A stretch of DNA of 64,000 bases from Paguma larvata (Eukaryota > Chordata > Mammalia > Carnivora > Viverridae), in contig CM057823.1 in NCBI GenBank assembly GCA_030068075.1, positions 16,774,485-16,838,484 on the forward strand, in the 5' to 3' direction. Shown here piece after piece: positions 20,850-33,800 of this stretch (position 1 is its first letter; every line of letters begins with the position of its first letter). The notes under the pieces were generated by a model. It did no database searches, was not told the origin of the DNA, and saw nothing but the letters and a program-made list of their open reading frames with translations. The translations under genes were made by a program, and so were the position numbers.

Positions 20850-21810
20850 TATATGCAGTCCATTGTCACCCTAATTGATCTACCGTCATCCTGTGTTGTC
20901 TCCACTGCAATAACTTATTCACTGGTCTCACATACCTGCAGCCCACATTCTCCCGTTCAGTTCTCTGCCCCCAAATCAAAGATCATTTCTAAATGGAAAT
21001 GTGACCAAATCACCACCACCACTGTTCCTACTCCTCCATCTTTTCCTTAAAACCTTTCAATACTCTCTGTCATTCCCAGGGAAAGACAAACTCTGTGAGG
21101 TAACTTACGAAGCCCATACCTTACTACCTACCTATAGTAGGGTTTCTCAACCTCGGCACGAGTCATACATCAGATCCAACAATTCTTTCTTGTGGAGGGT
21201 TGTTGACACTGTACCATGTTGAGCAACATCCTTGGCACCTATCCACCAGATGCCAGTGACACCCAACTGTGACAACCAAACATGTCTCCAGATATTACCA
21301 AACATCCCACAGCAGGCGAAATTACTCCTGGCTGAGAATCATTAACCTAGATAATATTGTAGAAAGAGTCCATGTAAGGGCCTTGAAGTTTAAATATCAC
21401 GGTTCAAGTTTTTACTCCATCCACACCCTCTAATATTTTTACTCCGTAATACAGTTCTGGTTTCTCCATCTGGCCGATGTGTTCAGTCTTCTTTCCTTTT
21501 CCTTTTTCACTTTTACTCATTTATCAGATCTGAGCTAAAATATTACTTAGTTGGGGGGATATCTAATTTGACCTACTTATTCTCCCAAAGCCCTCTCCTA
21601 TCTGCATGGAAAAAAGCAGGAATCTTTCCTTCAGAGTATTTGCCAGAAGTGCAAACCTACAATGGATTGTGTGACTATTTGATGAATGAATGTCTTCCTA
21701 CAGATCGGTTCTTGGTTTTTGTTTTCCTCTCACTGTTTTATAGTCACTGGTATTTGGCAAAGTTGCTGGCACATAGTAGGTGCTCAATGAATATATGTTG
21801 GAGGAATTAA
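20850..21810 (+). mobile_element. L2 element (3' end of ORF2 and 3' UTR), interrupted by a MER5A-like insertion
   Basis: 'ccactgcaataacttattca' (about 20902) plus 'ctggtctcacatacctgcag', and 'aaaacctttcaatactctct' (about 21049) match the L2 ORF2 3' part. After the inserted transposon, 'cagatctgagctaaaatatt' (about 21525), 'tgacctacttattctcccaa' (about 21570) and the L2 end 'gctggcacatagtaggtgct' (about 21763) with 'caatgaatatatgttgg' complete it. Old and heavily diverged. Confidence 0.7.
21137..21352 (-). mobile_element. MER5A-like non-autonomous hAT transposon, minus strand
   Basis: Begins 'tagggtttctcaacctcggc' and contains 'atccttggcacctatccacc' (21230) and 'gatgccagtgacacccaact'. 'catgtctccagatattacca' (about 21281) and the right end 'ggctgagaatcattaa' (about 21330) complete the match. 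This is the reverse complement of the MER5A consensus, with partial terminal inverted repeats. It lies within an L2. Confidence 0.87.
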
Positions 21811-22205
21811 AGAATATAATTTAATTTTCTGTATGAGGTAGATACTATTTTAAATTTTTTAATGCTTATTTACTTTGGAGAGAGAGAGAGAAAGTGAGTG
21901 GCAGAGAAGCAGAGAGAGAGAGAGAGAGGGAAACACAGAATCCGAAGCAGGCTCCAGGCTCTGAGCTATCAGCACAGACCATGACACAGGTCTCAAACCC
22001 AAACTGTGAGATCATAACCTGAGCTGAAGTTGGATGCTTTACTGATTGAGATACCCAGGTGCCCCTAATTTAACTTTAAAAGTGAAGCAACAAACTCTTA
22101 TATAATTTAGAAAAACATGTCAGAGGTCACATCTAAAATGTGCAAGAGCAAGAATTAAAGTCAATCAATTCCAGATCCAATGCTCTTTGCCCCTGTATTC
22201 TTGGA
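21811..22205 (-). mobile_element. MIR, minus strand, split by a SINE
   Basis: The left arm 'tatgaggtagatactatttt' (about 21832) and the right arm 'gtcagaggtcacatctaaaa' (about 22119) plus 'ccagatccaatgctctttgc' (about 22171) are the inverted MIR. The feliform SINE at 21851-22065 lies between them. Confidence 0.6.
21851..22065 (-). mobile_element. Feliform tRNA-Lys SINE, minus strand
   Basis: T-rich start, GA-rich segment (21878-21930), 'gaagcaggctccaggctctg' (about 21944), and inverted head 'gatcataacctgagctgaag' ending in 'acccaggtgcccc'. Nested in a MIR. Confidence 0.92.
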
Positions 22206-24219
22206 TGATTACTTGGAAAACCACTTTTAGGAGACTACTTCTGATATATTTTCTGCCGGAGCATATTTCTGAACACATAATGAAGAGTAAGCATGTGATG
22301 ATGGGAGATCATCAGTAATGAAACCGAGAACCATTCTGATACAGGAGAAAGCTGAGGATATAAAGGTGTGATTGAAAAGTGCTAAGGATAAAATCACCCT
22401 CCCTACTAGAGCTCAAAAGAAAGTCATGTGGGCACAGAAGTGAGAAGAGATGGGTTGCTATAGCACGGCACTGATACCAAAATAGTCAACCCTCCAGGAT
22501 ACTTAGAAGATTGCACTAACGAGTAATAAGTGGTCTTAACAATCGCATTCACTTATTCAATCTTTAAGGAGCTAGATCCCCAGTGCAATGATCATTTCAC
22601 CAGTGCCATAAGAGAAACAACCAGAGGGAGACTGATGGAGTGCCTTTAGAAGGAAGAAACAAACAAACAAACAAAATCAGCTTTCATTTCTTTAAATCCT
22701 TTGGAAAAAATATCATTCTCAGACACACAGATATGTTTACCTTTTAATTAATTTTTTTTATTTAAACCTTCTTTAAATAGAACATATATATCCTGTTTTA
22801 ATGGAATACTAACTACCTTTAAAAACTGTAATAAGCCTTTTATAACTTGTGTTTTCCTTAAAAATGTAACAGACTAAAGCATGACAAATTAATATTTCTT
22901 CAACTTATTAAATGATTCAAAGTGGAGACTATCTGTGACATGTAGAATGTTCACATACTTAACTCGTTTAGTATATTTGGTATCACAGAATAGTGAATAA
23001 TCTGCAGTGACAATACATACAGTAATTAGTATATGTTCATGAAGCTTGCATTTGGTGATGGGACTATATTATTAGAAGTGTTAATTAAAATCCCTAAAAT
23101 ACATACTATTTTTCTAGCAGCAGCCATACATATCAGTCCAATCTAATATTAAATACTAGATACAAAATACATTGTAAAAATTGATACAAAATACAATCAT
23201 TTTATTGACATATACAAGGAGGACCTAATCTTTGGACTGAATATCTCAGTGGAGATTATGCCTCTTATATAAATTCCCTCAAATGAAGATCCCTTTTGCT
23301 AATAAAATATTCAACACATCCTATACTTATTGCCAACTCATCTGAAAAGTAATTTGCCACAAATGTCACACCATTTACAAAATTTGAAAGCCAATTAAAT
23401 ATTTACTAAATATTGTAAATAAGCAAATAAATGAATAAAAATAACCATCTCAGTGCCCATAAAACAGCATTGATTCAATAAGTTGTTCCACATTTTAATA
23501 TGTCAATAATTGCTGGTATGATGGTTCTAAATAAGTGAATAATTCTACTACGTAGGTAAGTAAATTTACACAGGGCTCAAACTAATATATCCATGTCGAA
23601 CTAATAATTCTGAATATATATGTCTAAAATAATTAGAAATGCTCATAAACTTTTCCAAATACAAGCTAAATCTCCAAAGGTGTTGATTCACTTCTCTTAT
23701 CTATGATGCTGTTGAGAGAAACATAGTGATATTCTTACTCATTGTTAGATATCAGGAATTTATTTGTGCTAAAAGTAGATAAATCAGGGAAAATAAAATG
23801 TGGATAAACTTTTGCACAATAGTATAGAAAATCTGAAGTATAGTCAATTCTTGTAAGTTACACTAATTTCTATAAGGTCACTGTGAACACTCAGTTTGTC
23901 AATTCAGAATCATTGCTCCTAGGGAAAATTCACAGGTAAGTTCCCGAAAGCTCTGGTTGCAATATTTTCATCAATCTCTCAATCCATAACCTTGTTTAAT
24001 ATGTGTTTCTCTTTTTAAAGCACCATATCAAATATGTATTTTTGATTCATTAACGTTGAATCATGAGCAACAGCGCTATAACTTATTCCTGAATGAAACT
24101 TATCTCACGAACATATATTTTATCCAGAAGTCACATCACTGCCTTCCTGTGTTTAGGAACAGTGGACAGCACTTTAGCACTAGGTCATTTGAAACGGCTT
24201 CATTACCAAAAAAAGCAGG

Positions 24220-24220
<1 letters not shown>
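22206..24220. other. AT-rich unassigned DNA
   Basis: No gene and no clear repeat in about 2 kb. Small simple features are a short (ACAA)n run near 22660 and a local repeat of 'gatacaaaataca' near 23159 and 23184. Confidence 0.4.

Positions 24221-24256
<36 letters not shown>
24221..24256. repeat. (AC)18 microsatellite
   Basis: Perfect AC dinucleotides directly followed by two and a half copies of 'tagcac'. It creates two artefactual Thr-His frames. Confidence 0.97.
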
Positions 24257-24259
<3 letters not shown>

Positions 24260-24300
24260 CACTAGCACTAAAGATCACAAAAAGGCCACATATTCATAAT

Positions 24301-25207
24301 ATGAGAGCTATGACACCGAGACTACGAGTCCCCTGTACTACCCCAGCCAGGAACATGAACACAGAGACTTAAGTTCTCTCCTGGTGGGAGCCATTGTGAG
24401 CTCCCAGGTTAAGATCCCTCCCTGTGTCGAAAAAGCGGTTGAAGCAAAGTTCCCGCCGGCCAAGATGGCGCCTAGTCTTACCTCCTAAATAATTTTTCAG
24501 GCTTGGATTTCTTGAGCTACTCTCCTTGGCCCCAAGGAGTGTAATGCTCTTTTGTTTTATGGCATTTAGATAATAGGGAAGGACCTGGAGCAGTATTCTT
24601 TGGTGGATTACGTCTGAATGAGAGTAGCCTGGCCACCTTAAAGTTGCATCTTGGGGATGGGTTGCACAGATTGATAGCAGTTATAAGCTGGCTGAATATT
24701 GGTGTGTTTGTGTAAATGTTGGGCTCCTATTATGTAAATTCACTCATTTACGGCAAAGGACAAGCATTGGGAATTCTGTCCTTGCCAGACAGGTTGTACC
24801 TCTCCCATTGTAATTGGAAGAATAGGCAGAATGACTCATGGCCTGTGTATAGATAATTAACATGGGCAGGCCTAGGTAACTTCCTGTTCTCTCCCCCTGC
24901 CTTAAATTTATATGCTAATTAACTTGAAAACAACTTGCAAGATTGAGGAAATCGCTGCTTTACTGATAAGAACACATTATTGTTCAAACTATGGGATGTC
25001 ACTCATTGCTGTAATGTAACTCACTACCTTTAAATAAAGACACTGAGACCTGCAGGGCGGAGATGCCAGAATTGCCAGGGCTGCCTGCTTCGTCATCAGA
25101 CTCCATCTCTCTCATGGCTCTCTCACTTCTTTTCGCCTGACCGTCCATCCTTCCGGGACCCCTAGCTAGATTCGCTGGAACTGAACCCCGGCACTCACCA
25201 CTCTACA
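24301..25207 (+). mobile_element. Solo LTR-like element of an endogenous retrovirus
   Basis: This roughly 0.9 kb block has LTR character. The U3-like part is moderately GC-rich and carries an E2F-like ttcccgcc (24450-24457) next to a YY1-like caagatggcg (24461-24470). A poly-A signal AATAAA lies at 25033-25038. A CT-rich U5-like part (about 25080-25160) follows, and 'gaactgaaccccggca' ends the clear part. I see no retroviral coding sequence on either side. The exact ends and the target-site duplication could not be fixed, and the family is not named. Orientation is set by the poly-A signal and the U5-like end. Confidence 0.6.
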
Positions 25208-27934
25208 CCTGTCTGCGAATGACTGCAAAAGCACTGTGTATACCGATTTAGGAGTTACAAATGATGTTTACAAATATGATTTTACAAAAATGATTCACAA
25301 ATGTGTAATCCACCAATAACGTGAATTGAAAATTCATTATAGGTGTGCAAAAATATTTGACTAACTTTCATTTTAATGACCCTTTGCTTTCTTACAGGGC
25401 TTACAATGATTCAGGATGAACTAAGGAAAGTAATCTTTTACAATCTACTACATCCATAATTAAATCTATAGCAAAATTCCCACCTGCTTCCATACATATT
25501 AAAATATATTGCAGTGGTTTATGAAGTATTCTCTTTATGTCTTATTACAGAAATAAAGTTCTATTTCACTAAGATAATAGCTTAGAATTATAACTATTTT
25601 CAAATTACATTTTTATGTATAAGATAATTAGGAATAAGAAAACTTTCCCCTAGTCTACTATTGCCCTCATGTTAAACCAAAGTTCTTTAATTTTATTATC
25701 ACATTATACATATGAGATAACTTCATTAAAAACATTGCCAATTTCCTAACCTCAACTCTGAAATAAATATTAGGCAAAACATATATACAACATGACAATA
25801 ATGGATTCATTATATGAACAAATATCTGCAAAAAATAATACTAATTTTCTACGTGTATTTTCAACTACGTAGGTGTCGGTGAATACATTTGATGAAAATT
25901 CATAAATGAATAGAATTGACTTTTCCTACCTATATTTCAACATAAGTAAAAATGTCTTCTATGAAACATAATGTCGTTAAATAACTTCCTCATCTGTAAT
26001 ATTCACTGTCAAATTTTGAGCCTTTGTGTGAGCAGAAAATTTCAGATGAAATAAGAAATCATTGTGGAATGGATGAAGGACATCTGTTATAGAAATAATG
26101 ACCTCTAACAACATGATTTAATGTTACCTAAATAATCTTATTTTGCACACAAAATTGAAGTATTAAAGGTACTCTGTAAAATACAACAGTTAGATAATCA
26201 ATTTTTTTTGTTCAGATTATTATAATATCTAATCTACCTCTGAGACATATGAATATTTGAACTTCTGAATCATTTTTCAAGTCTTCCAAATTTTGTGTAG
26301 ATGATTAAGATATTCTTTTTAGACATAGACTCCTAAATCTATAGGCACACACATGAATGAATACACATAAAACTCATGCATTCACACAGAAAGATGTTAG
26401 AAATTAGTTTTTAAACCTATTTGATTAATATCAGAAGTATATTTTGCAGTAATAGTTATCATAATTCTCTTTGAATGTTTAGGTATATTTTTACTTTATA
26501 GAGAGCTCTATGGATTAATTTCAACAATGGAAAAGATAAATCATACTAGGTAGCCCTTCACACAAAATTAAAATATATCTTCCCATTAAAGACAAAAGAA
26601 TAATTTTATAAATTATATATTACAGACATTCTCCTCTAAAGAACTTTGAAACTCTATTCAGAGGCTAAAATATTTAAATTTACTGCTAGATTTTGATTCA
26701 CATCAAAAAAACCAATTACCTGCCCTTGACAAACCTTTTATTATATCCAAATGATTTTAGCCATTGAAGAGATATTGAAATTTTTTTAACTCACAGTTTT
26801 AATCTTGCAAATGCATCATTCCAAGATATGTGAGATAAATTTGAAAAGGCCAAATCTTCTATATTAAATGTTCTTTGGACCTCCTTATAGTGGAAGCCGC
26901 CAAATATCTATGCTAAATGCCAGAAGAGTTAAGTGTTCAGACATATTTTTTCTTCAACGATCTGACATCATAATGCAAAGTTACTCAATGAGTTATTATG
27001 CCATTGTCTTAGAAATGGAATATTTCAATAAAAGAACACAGTGGTAGAGCTCTACACTTTATATTACAAAAATATATTACAAATTATATTACTCGATTTT
27101 GTGGTATTAACAAAAGAATTGTATTTTAATAATATCAACAATAAAATAGTTTTATTTTCTTTTTTATTCCATGTACATATCAATGTCTAAGTAGTATACT
27201 CATATATAAATGCAATGTTTTCCCATATAAAAGGTATAATAATTAGGGGATAAGTGCCAGACTAGAATTGGAACAACTTATACATAATTGCAAAAGTAAT
27301 CAAACTCAAAAATAAAGTACAAGTGTAGTAATAATTACTAAATTAAGAATTTTTTATATACAAATTTCATTCTGTTGTCATTTAAACAACTGCCATCTCC
27401 ATGAATGATTCATTTTAATAAGTGGCTGTTATTAAAACAGAAGGAAATACATCTGGTTGAAAATGTATTATTAAGATTAATTTTCATTGATGGCTTACAA
27501 TAAACCTAATATTTTAACTTATTTCATGTAGTCATTGATTGGTTTCAATGTATAAAAACAGCTTTCTGCCAGAAATTATTGAAATTACTATAAAACCAAA
27601 TTCCCAGTCTTCCTGTATTTTATAATCAGGACCTAAACTAGAGAACAAAATACAGAAATAATTCCAATTTAAGGAAGTATATAATAATGTCCACATGTGT
27701 GATGTATGCACAAAAAATATATTAATTTAGATGGTGCAATACTGGATATCCATGGACACGTATTATGTATACAATTTATTGCAATTATTAAAAAATAGTA
27801 AAAGAATAACATACTCTCTTAAATGAACTAATAATTACTACAAAGCCCATAAGATACTGAATCTCTGTCTAACTCTTGAAAAGACTTACACTTCTCTATG
27901 GCTAATGGTCAGTCAGAGTTTAAGAATAATATGT
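25208..27934. other. AT-rich unassigned DNA
   Basis: About 2.7 kb with no recognised gene, SINE, L1 or LTR. Composition is uniformly AT-rich. It is unusual here in being free of the SINEs that stud the rest of the window. Confidence 0.4.
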
Positions 27935-28140
27935 TTCCACTTACTGAATATTTCCTGTAGACTGAACCTTGCACAATTCTCATTATGAATGCCAATACAC
28001 TGATTCCTGCAGCTTGATGTAGTAGTCACTAATAGCCACTCTCAGATGACATTAGGGAGTGTAACGAGTTAAGTTACCTGCCAGAGTCTATAGCCAGAAC
28101 TAAACTCCAGTCCATTTGATAACTACCTTCACACTTTTTG
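27935..28140 (-). mobile_element. MIR, minus strand
   Basis: 'cttactgaatatttcctgta' (about 27941), 'tgcacaattctcattatgaa' (about 27970), 'gttaagttacctgccagagt' (about 28068), 'ctatagccagaactaaactc' (about 28088) and 'cagtccatttgataac' follow the inverted MIR order. Confidence 0.6.
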
Positions 28141-29036
28141 CTTTGTATCTGGGCCTATCAGTCTCCGAAGTCCTCTATGCATTTTCAAAAAGAGCCAAAC
28201 ACTCATCTATTCTTTAACAAACTATTATATTCTCCTAGTTGGGCTTTCCAAAGTATATAAAAATATAATGTGACTAAACAGATTTCATTCCTTTGAAAAT
28301 CCCTGAAGAACTACAATCAGTGGCAAAGCTAACTCCTCTTGATTATGACTTGTGTGCAGTTTATTCTACTGTACATATGCTTCATTCTTTTCAAGTTCAC
28401 CCTTTGTTTCTTTTCACTTTGGTAAATAATTAACAGTAATAAATTAGAAACATTATCAATATGTAACTCCATAAAATGTCCCTCTATAAAATACTTGTAT
28501 GAATTTCTACTGGCATACTGCTTTCGCATTTCATTAAAAAGAAAAAGCCCAAACCTGCTGGCAAAACCCTTTAAAACAAACTCTGAGATACTGAAGTACT
28601 TTGGTTTTAAGTATTTGATTTTATGAGCTCATTAATGAATGTTAATATTCTTCATTGAAATTTACTACCTATATTTTTGTGCTTCTTACCACTGTGTTGT
28701 TTTACATACTAGTGATTTTTATGACCCTATTAGTATTCTAAATGAGTTTGCGTAGTAGAAATGACACAATTATCTTATTTTTATTAGATATCTCTTCATA
28801 GTAGTTTTATGCTATTTTATTTTCCTTCAGTAGTTTATCATCTACTAAACCTGTCTAAAACAATATGTACAACTAATAGATGGTTCTGTTTAGCAAAGTC
28901 TACTCTGGTTTAATAACCTGAAAATGTTAGGCCTAAATGTCCTAAATTTTTAAACATTATAGCATTTTTTTAAGGGTTCTAATTTTCAATACAGCACAGA
29001 ACATTCCAGACTATTTTATATTTAAAATGTAAAATA
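28141..29036. other. AT-rich unassigned DNA
   Basis: No gene or named repeat recognised. A 66-codon minus-strand frame (28329-28529) has no informative features. Confidence 0.4.
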
Positions 29037-29270
29037 GGGGAACCTGGGTGGCTCAGTCATTTAAGCTTCAGACTCTCTCTTGTGGCTCAGATCATAATCT
29101 CACTGTTCGTGAGTTCGAGCCCCGGGGTGGCCTCCATGCTGACAGTGGGGACACTGCTTGAGATTCTCTCTCTTCCTCTCTCTGCCGTTCCCCTGCTTAT
29201 GTTCTCTGTCTGTCTTTCTCTTTCTCTCTCTCTCAAAATAAATAAACTTGAACACTTAAAAAAAAAAAAT
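29037..29270 (+). mobile_element. tRNA-Lys SINE
   Basis: Head 'ggggaacctgggtggctcag', B-box-like gttcgagcccc (29113-29123), 'cactgcttgagattctctct', CT-rich region and an aaaataaataaac tail with a long A run. 'aaaatgta' on both flanks may be a short target-site duplication. Confidence 0.93.
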
Positions 29271-29387
29271 TCAAAAGAGAAGAAAATGTAGATGTAGATT
29301 TCTAGCTAGTGAGGTTTCATATCATCACAAATTTACTATTATTTCTTTACTCTGCAATATTTGGCAGTTAATACATGCTTAACACTT

Positions 29388-29476
29388 TTTTTTTTCCTTT
29401 TTGCCTTTTTTTTTCTTGGAGTTTTGTGTTTTGTTTTGTTTTTTTGTTTTGTTTTGTTTTTTCTTTTGTTTTTAGA
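29388..29476. repeat. T-rich low-complexity tract with TTTTG units
   Basis: Alternating T runs and 'ttttg' units. Its reverse strand gives a Lys-rich artefact frame (29339-29635). Confidence 0.9.
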
Positions 29477-29544
29477 TTTCAAGAAACTCACTCTAAGTTG
29501 TTCATAAAGATAATCTTGTTGAAGATATTCATGTGAAGAGTATG

Positions 29545-30320
29545 TACAGAAAAATGTTTGAGAAAGAGCCTGATAAAAATGAACGAGAGACAACACATAA
29601 TGCTGGCAAGGATATGGGACATCAGAAACTCTCATCTACTGCCACTTTGGAAGACAGTTTGGCAGTATCTCCTAAAACTAAACCTATTCCTAGCATACAA
29701 GTTTTCAGTCACATTCCTTGATATTTACCCAAATACAAAACTATGTCCACATAAAATCCTGTACTTAGTTGTTTATAGCAGCTTTATTCATAATTGCCAA
29801 AACTTAGAAGCAAGCAGGATGTCCTTCAGCAGGTAAATAGATACATAAATCATAGTAAGTCCAGATGATGAAATATTATTCCACACTAAAAAGAGATGAA
29901 CATAAAGCCATGAAAAGACAGAGTGGAACTTAAAATATATACAACTAAGCAAGATAATTCAATCTGAGATGACTTTACACTATATTATTTCAACCATATG
30001 ATATATCTAGAAGCTAACACTATGCAGGCAGTAAGAAGATTCATGCTTGCTAATGGTTAGGGAAGAGGATGGGATGAATAAGTGGTACAAATAATTTTTG
30101 GGGGCGGGAAACTCATTTGTATAATGCCATAATGGTGGAAATATGTCATTGTACATTTATCTAAACCAATAGAATGTACAACACCAAATGTGAACCCTAC
30201 CGAAAGCTATGTACTTTGGGTGAAAAATGAATCAATGCAGGTTCATGGAATGTAACCCACGTGGGAAGGCTGGGCATGCGTGGAGGTAGGGGATAACAAA
30301 TTTTGCTGTGAAACAAAAGC
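29545..30320 (+). mobile_element. Old LINE-1 (L1MB-like) 3' end
   Basis: 'ggaagacagtttggcagtat' (about 29648), 'tgtttatagcagctttattc' (about 29771), 'gcaggatgtccttcagcagg' (about 29815), 'atagaatgtacaacaccaaa' (about 30169), 'gtactttgggtgaaaaatga' (about 30211) and 'ctgggcatgcgtggaggtag' (about 30270) parallel the copy at 10850-12362. The very 3' tail is missing. Confidence 0.85.
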
Positions 30321-30613
30321 CATTCTAAGATATAAACACTCCTTAAATCAGTATCTTAGCTTTATTATGCTTATAACTATCAAATTACTTTTTATCTTCA
30401 ATTTGGATATTCTTTTTTATTTCTGTGTTGATTCCTTCTTACCATGCAGACTTCTTAAGTAACTGAGTTACCATCTTGAAATTCTTGACTTAAAAATATC
30501 TATCACTTACTCCACACCATATACATACAAAATTCTTGAAAATTAAAGACTTACATAGGATAAATCTCTATGACTTCAGTGTAAAGAACAATTTCTATTA
30601 AAAAAAATTACTC
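30321..30613. other. AT-rich unassigned DNA
   Basis: Between the L1M 3' end and a SINE. 'aaattaaagacttacatagg' (about 30540) is faintly L1 ORF2-like on the plus strand but too short to assign. Confidence 0.35.
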
Positions 30614-30820
30614 CAGGGGCGTCTGGTTGGCTCAGTAGATTGAGCGTCTGAATTCGGCCTGGATATTGATCTCATGGTTCGTGAGTTCGAGCCCCGCAAG
30701 AAGCTCCGTGCTAACAGCTCAGAGCCTGGAGCCTGCTTCGGATTCCGTGTCTCCCTCTCTCTCTGCCCCTCCACCACTCCTGCTCCACCACTCTCAAATA
30801 TAAATAAACATTTAAAAAAA
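30614..30820 (+). mobile_element. Feliform tRNA-Lys SINE
   Basis: Head 'aggggcgtctggttggctca', B-box-like gttcgagccccgc (about 30685), 'gcctggagcctgcttcggat', CT-rich region and tail 'aatataaataaacattt'. It is close to the feliform consensus. Confidence 0.94.
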
Positions 30821-30849
30821 TATATTCCCAAAGATCTAATGATAAAAAA

Positions 30850-33800
30850 ATCTTGAGAGACTGTAACGACAGATGAAGAAAGACACTACGTCATAATTAA
30901 GGGGTCTATACACCAAGTAGATATAACTATTGTAAACATTTATGTTCCAAATGTGTCACCCAAATATATAAATCAATTAATCACAAACATAAAGAAACTC
31001 TTGATAATAATACCAAAATACTAGGTGACTTCAAAACCTCACGGACAGCAATGGACAGATTATCTAAACAGAAAATCAACAAAGAAATGATGGCTTTGAA
31101 TGACACACTGGACCAGATGGACTTAACAGATATATTCAGAACATTTCATCCTAATTCAGTGGAATACATATTCTTCTCCAGTGCACATGGAACATTCCCG
31201 AGAATAGATCACATACTTGGACACAAATCAGACCTCAACAAGTCCAAAAGACTGAGAGTATACCGTGCATATTTTCAGACCACAATGGTATGAAACTCAA
31301 AATCAATCATAAGAAAAAAATGTGGAAAGATAACAAATACTTGGAGACTAAAGACCATCCTACTAAAGAATGAATTGGCTAAGAAGTTAAAGAGGAAATT
31401 AAAAAGTACATGGAAGTCAGTGAAAATGATAACATCATAGCCCAAAGCCTCTGGGACACAGCAAAGGTGGCCATAAGAGGAAAGTATATAGCAATCCATG
31501 GCTTGTAAAAAAAAAGGAAGAAAGGTCTCAGATAGACAGTATAACATTATATCTCAAAGAGCTGGAAAAAGAACAGCAAATAAAACTCAAAACCAGCAGA
31601 GACAGGAAACAATAGAGATTAGAGCAGAAATCAATGCTATCAAAACAAAACAAAACAAAACAAAAACAAACAAACGAAAAAAATGGTAGAACTGGTCAAT
31701 GAAACCAGAAGCTGGTTCTTTGAGAGAATTAACAAAATTGATAAACCTCTCACCAGTTTGATCAAAAAGAAAAAGACCCAAATAAAGAAAATCAAGTATG
31801 AAAGAGGAGAGATCACAACCAACACAGCAGAAATACAAACAATAATACGAGAATATTATGAGCAATTATATGCCAATAAAATGGGCAATCTGGAAGAAAT
31901 GGGACAAATTCCTAGAAACATATAAACTACCAAAACTAAAATGGAAGAAAAAGAAAATTTGAACAGACCCATAACCAGTAAAGAAATCAAATTAGTAATA
32001 AAAAATTTCCCAAAATACAAGAGTCCAGGGCCAGATGGCTTTCCAGGGGAATTCTACAAAACATTTAAGGAAGAGTTAACACTATTCTCTTGAAGCTGTT
32101 CCAAAAAATAGAAATGGAAGGAAAACTTCCAAACATTTTCTATGAAGCCAGAATTACCCTGATTCCAAAACCAGACAAAGATCACTTTAAAAAAGAGAAC
32201 TACAGATCACTTTCCCTGATGAACCTGGATACAAAAATCCTCAACAAGATACTAGCCAACAGGATACAACAATACCTTAAAAAAGTTATTCGCCACACCT
32301 GGAATTTATACCTAGGGTGCAAGGCTGGTCCAATATCCACAAAACAATAAACATGAAACATCATATCAATAAAAGAAAAAGAAACAATCCTCTCAAGAGA
32401 TGCAGAGAAAGCACTTGACAAAATTTAGCATTCTTTCTTGATAAAAATTCTCAATAAAGTAGGGATAGAAGAGTCACACCTTGAGATCATAAAAGCCATA
32501 TGTGAAAGACCCAATGTTAATATCATCCTCAATGAAGAAAAACTGAGAGCTTTCACCTAAGGTCAGGAACAAGACAGGGATGTCCACTCTCACCACTGTT
32601 ACTCGACATAGTATTAAAAGTCTTAGCCTCAGCAATCAGACAACACAAAGGAATAAAAGGCATCAAAATCAGCCAGGAGGAAGTCAAATTTCCACTCTTT
32701 GCAGATGACATGATATTCTATATGGAAAACCCAAAAGATTCCACCAAAAAACTGCTATAGAACTGATCCATAAATATAGCAGTGTCGCAGGATCGGTTGC
32801 ATTCCTACAGACTAACAATGAAAACGGAGAGAGAATTCAAGGAATTGATCCCATTTACAATTGCAACAAAAACCAAAAAATACCTAGGAATAAATCCAAC
32901 AAAAGACATGAAAAATCTATATACTTAAAACTATAAAAAGCTTATAAAAGAAATTGAAGAAGACACAAAAAATGGAAAAATATTCCCTGCTCCTGGATAG
33001 GAACATTGTTAAAACGTCAACACTAAACAAATTAATCTACCTATTCAATGCAATCTCCATTGAAATAACATGTGCCTTCTTTACAGAGCTAGAGCAAACA
33101 ATCCTAAAATTTGTATGAACCAGAAAAGACCCCGAATAGACAAAGTAATCTTGAAAAAGAAAACCAAGGCTGGAGGCATCACAATCCCAGGCTTCAAGCT
33201 GTATTACAAAGCTATAACCATCAAGACAGTATGGCACTGGCACACACACACACACAAAAAACTCAGATCAATAGAACAGAACAGAGAACCCAGAAATGGA
33301 CCCACAAATATATGGCCAACCAATCTTTGACAAAGCAGGAAAGAATATCCATGGAATAAAGGCAGTCTCTTCCACAAATGGTACTGGGAAAACTGGACAG
33401 TGCCATGCAGAAGAATGAACCTGGACCACTCTTTTACACCATACACAAAAATAAATTCAAAATGGATGAAAGACCTAAATGTAAGACAGGAAGCCATCAG
33501 AATCCTAGAGGAGAAAGCAGGCAAAAACCACTTTGACACTGGTTGCCGCAACTTCTTACTCAACACGTCTCCAGAGGCAAGGAAAACAAAAAGCAAAAAT
33601 GAACTATTGGGACCTCATCAAAATAAAAAGCTTCTGCACAGCAAAGGAAACAATCAATAAAACAAAAAGGCAATCTGGGGCACTGGGTGGCTCAGTCGGT
33701 TAAGCATCCAACTTTAGCTCAGGTCATGATCTTACGATTTGTGAGTTCGAGCCCTGTGTCGGGCTCTGTGCTGATAGCTCCGAGACTGGAGCTGCTTTGG

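Noticed and set aside
29339..29635. Lys-rich minus-strand frame
   Set aside because: Made by the T-rich low-complexity tract and adjoining L1M sequence.
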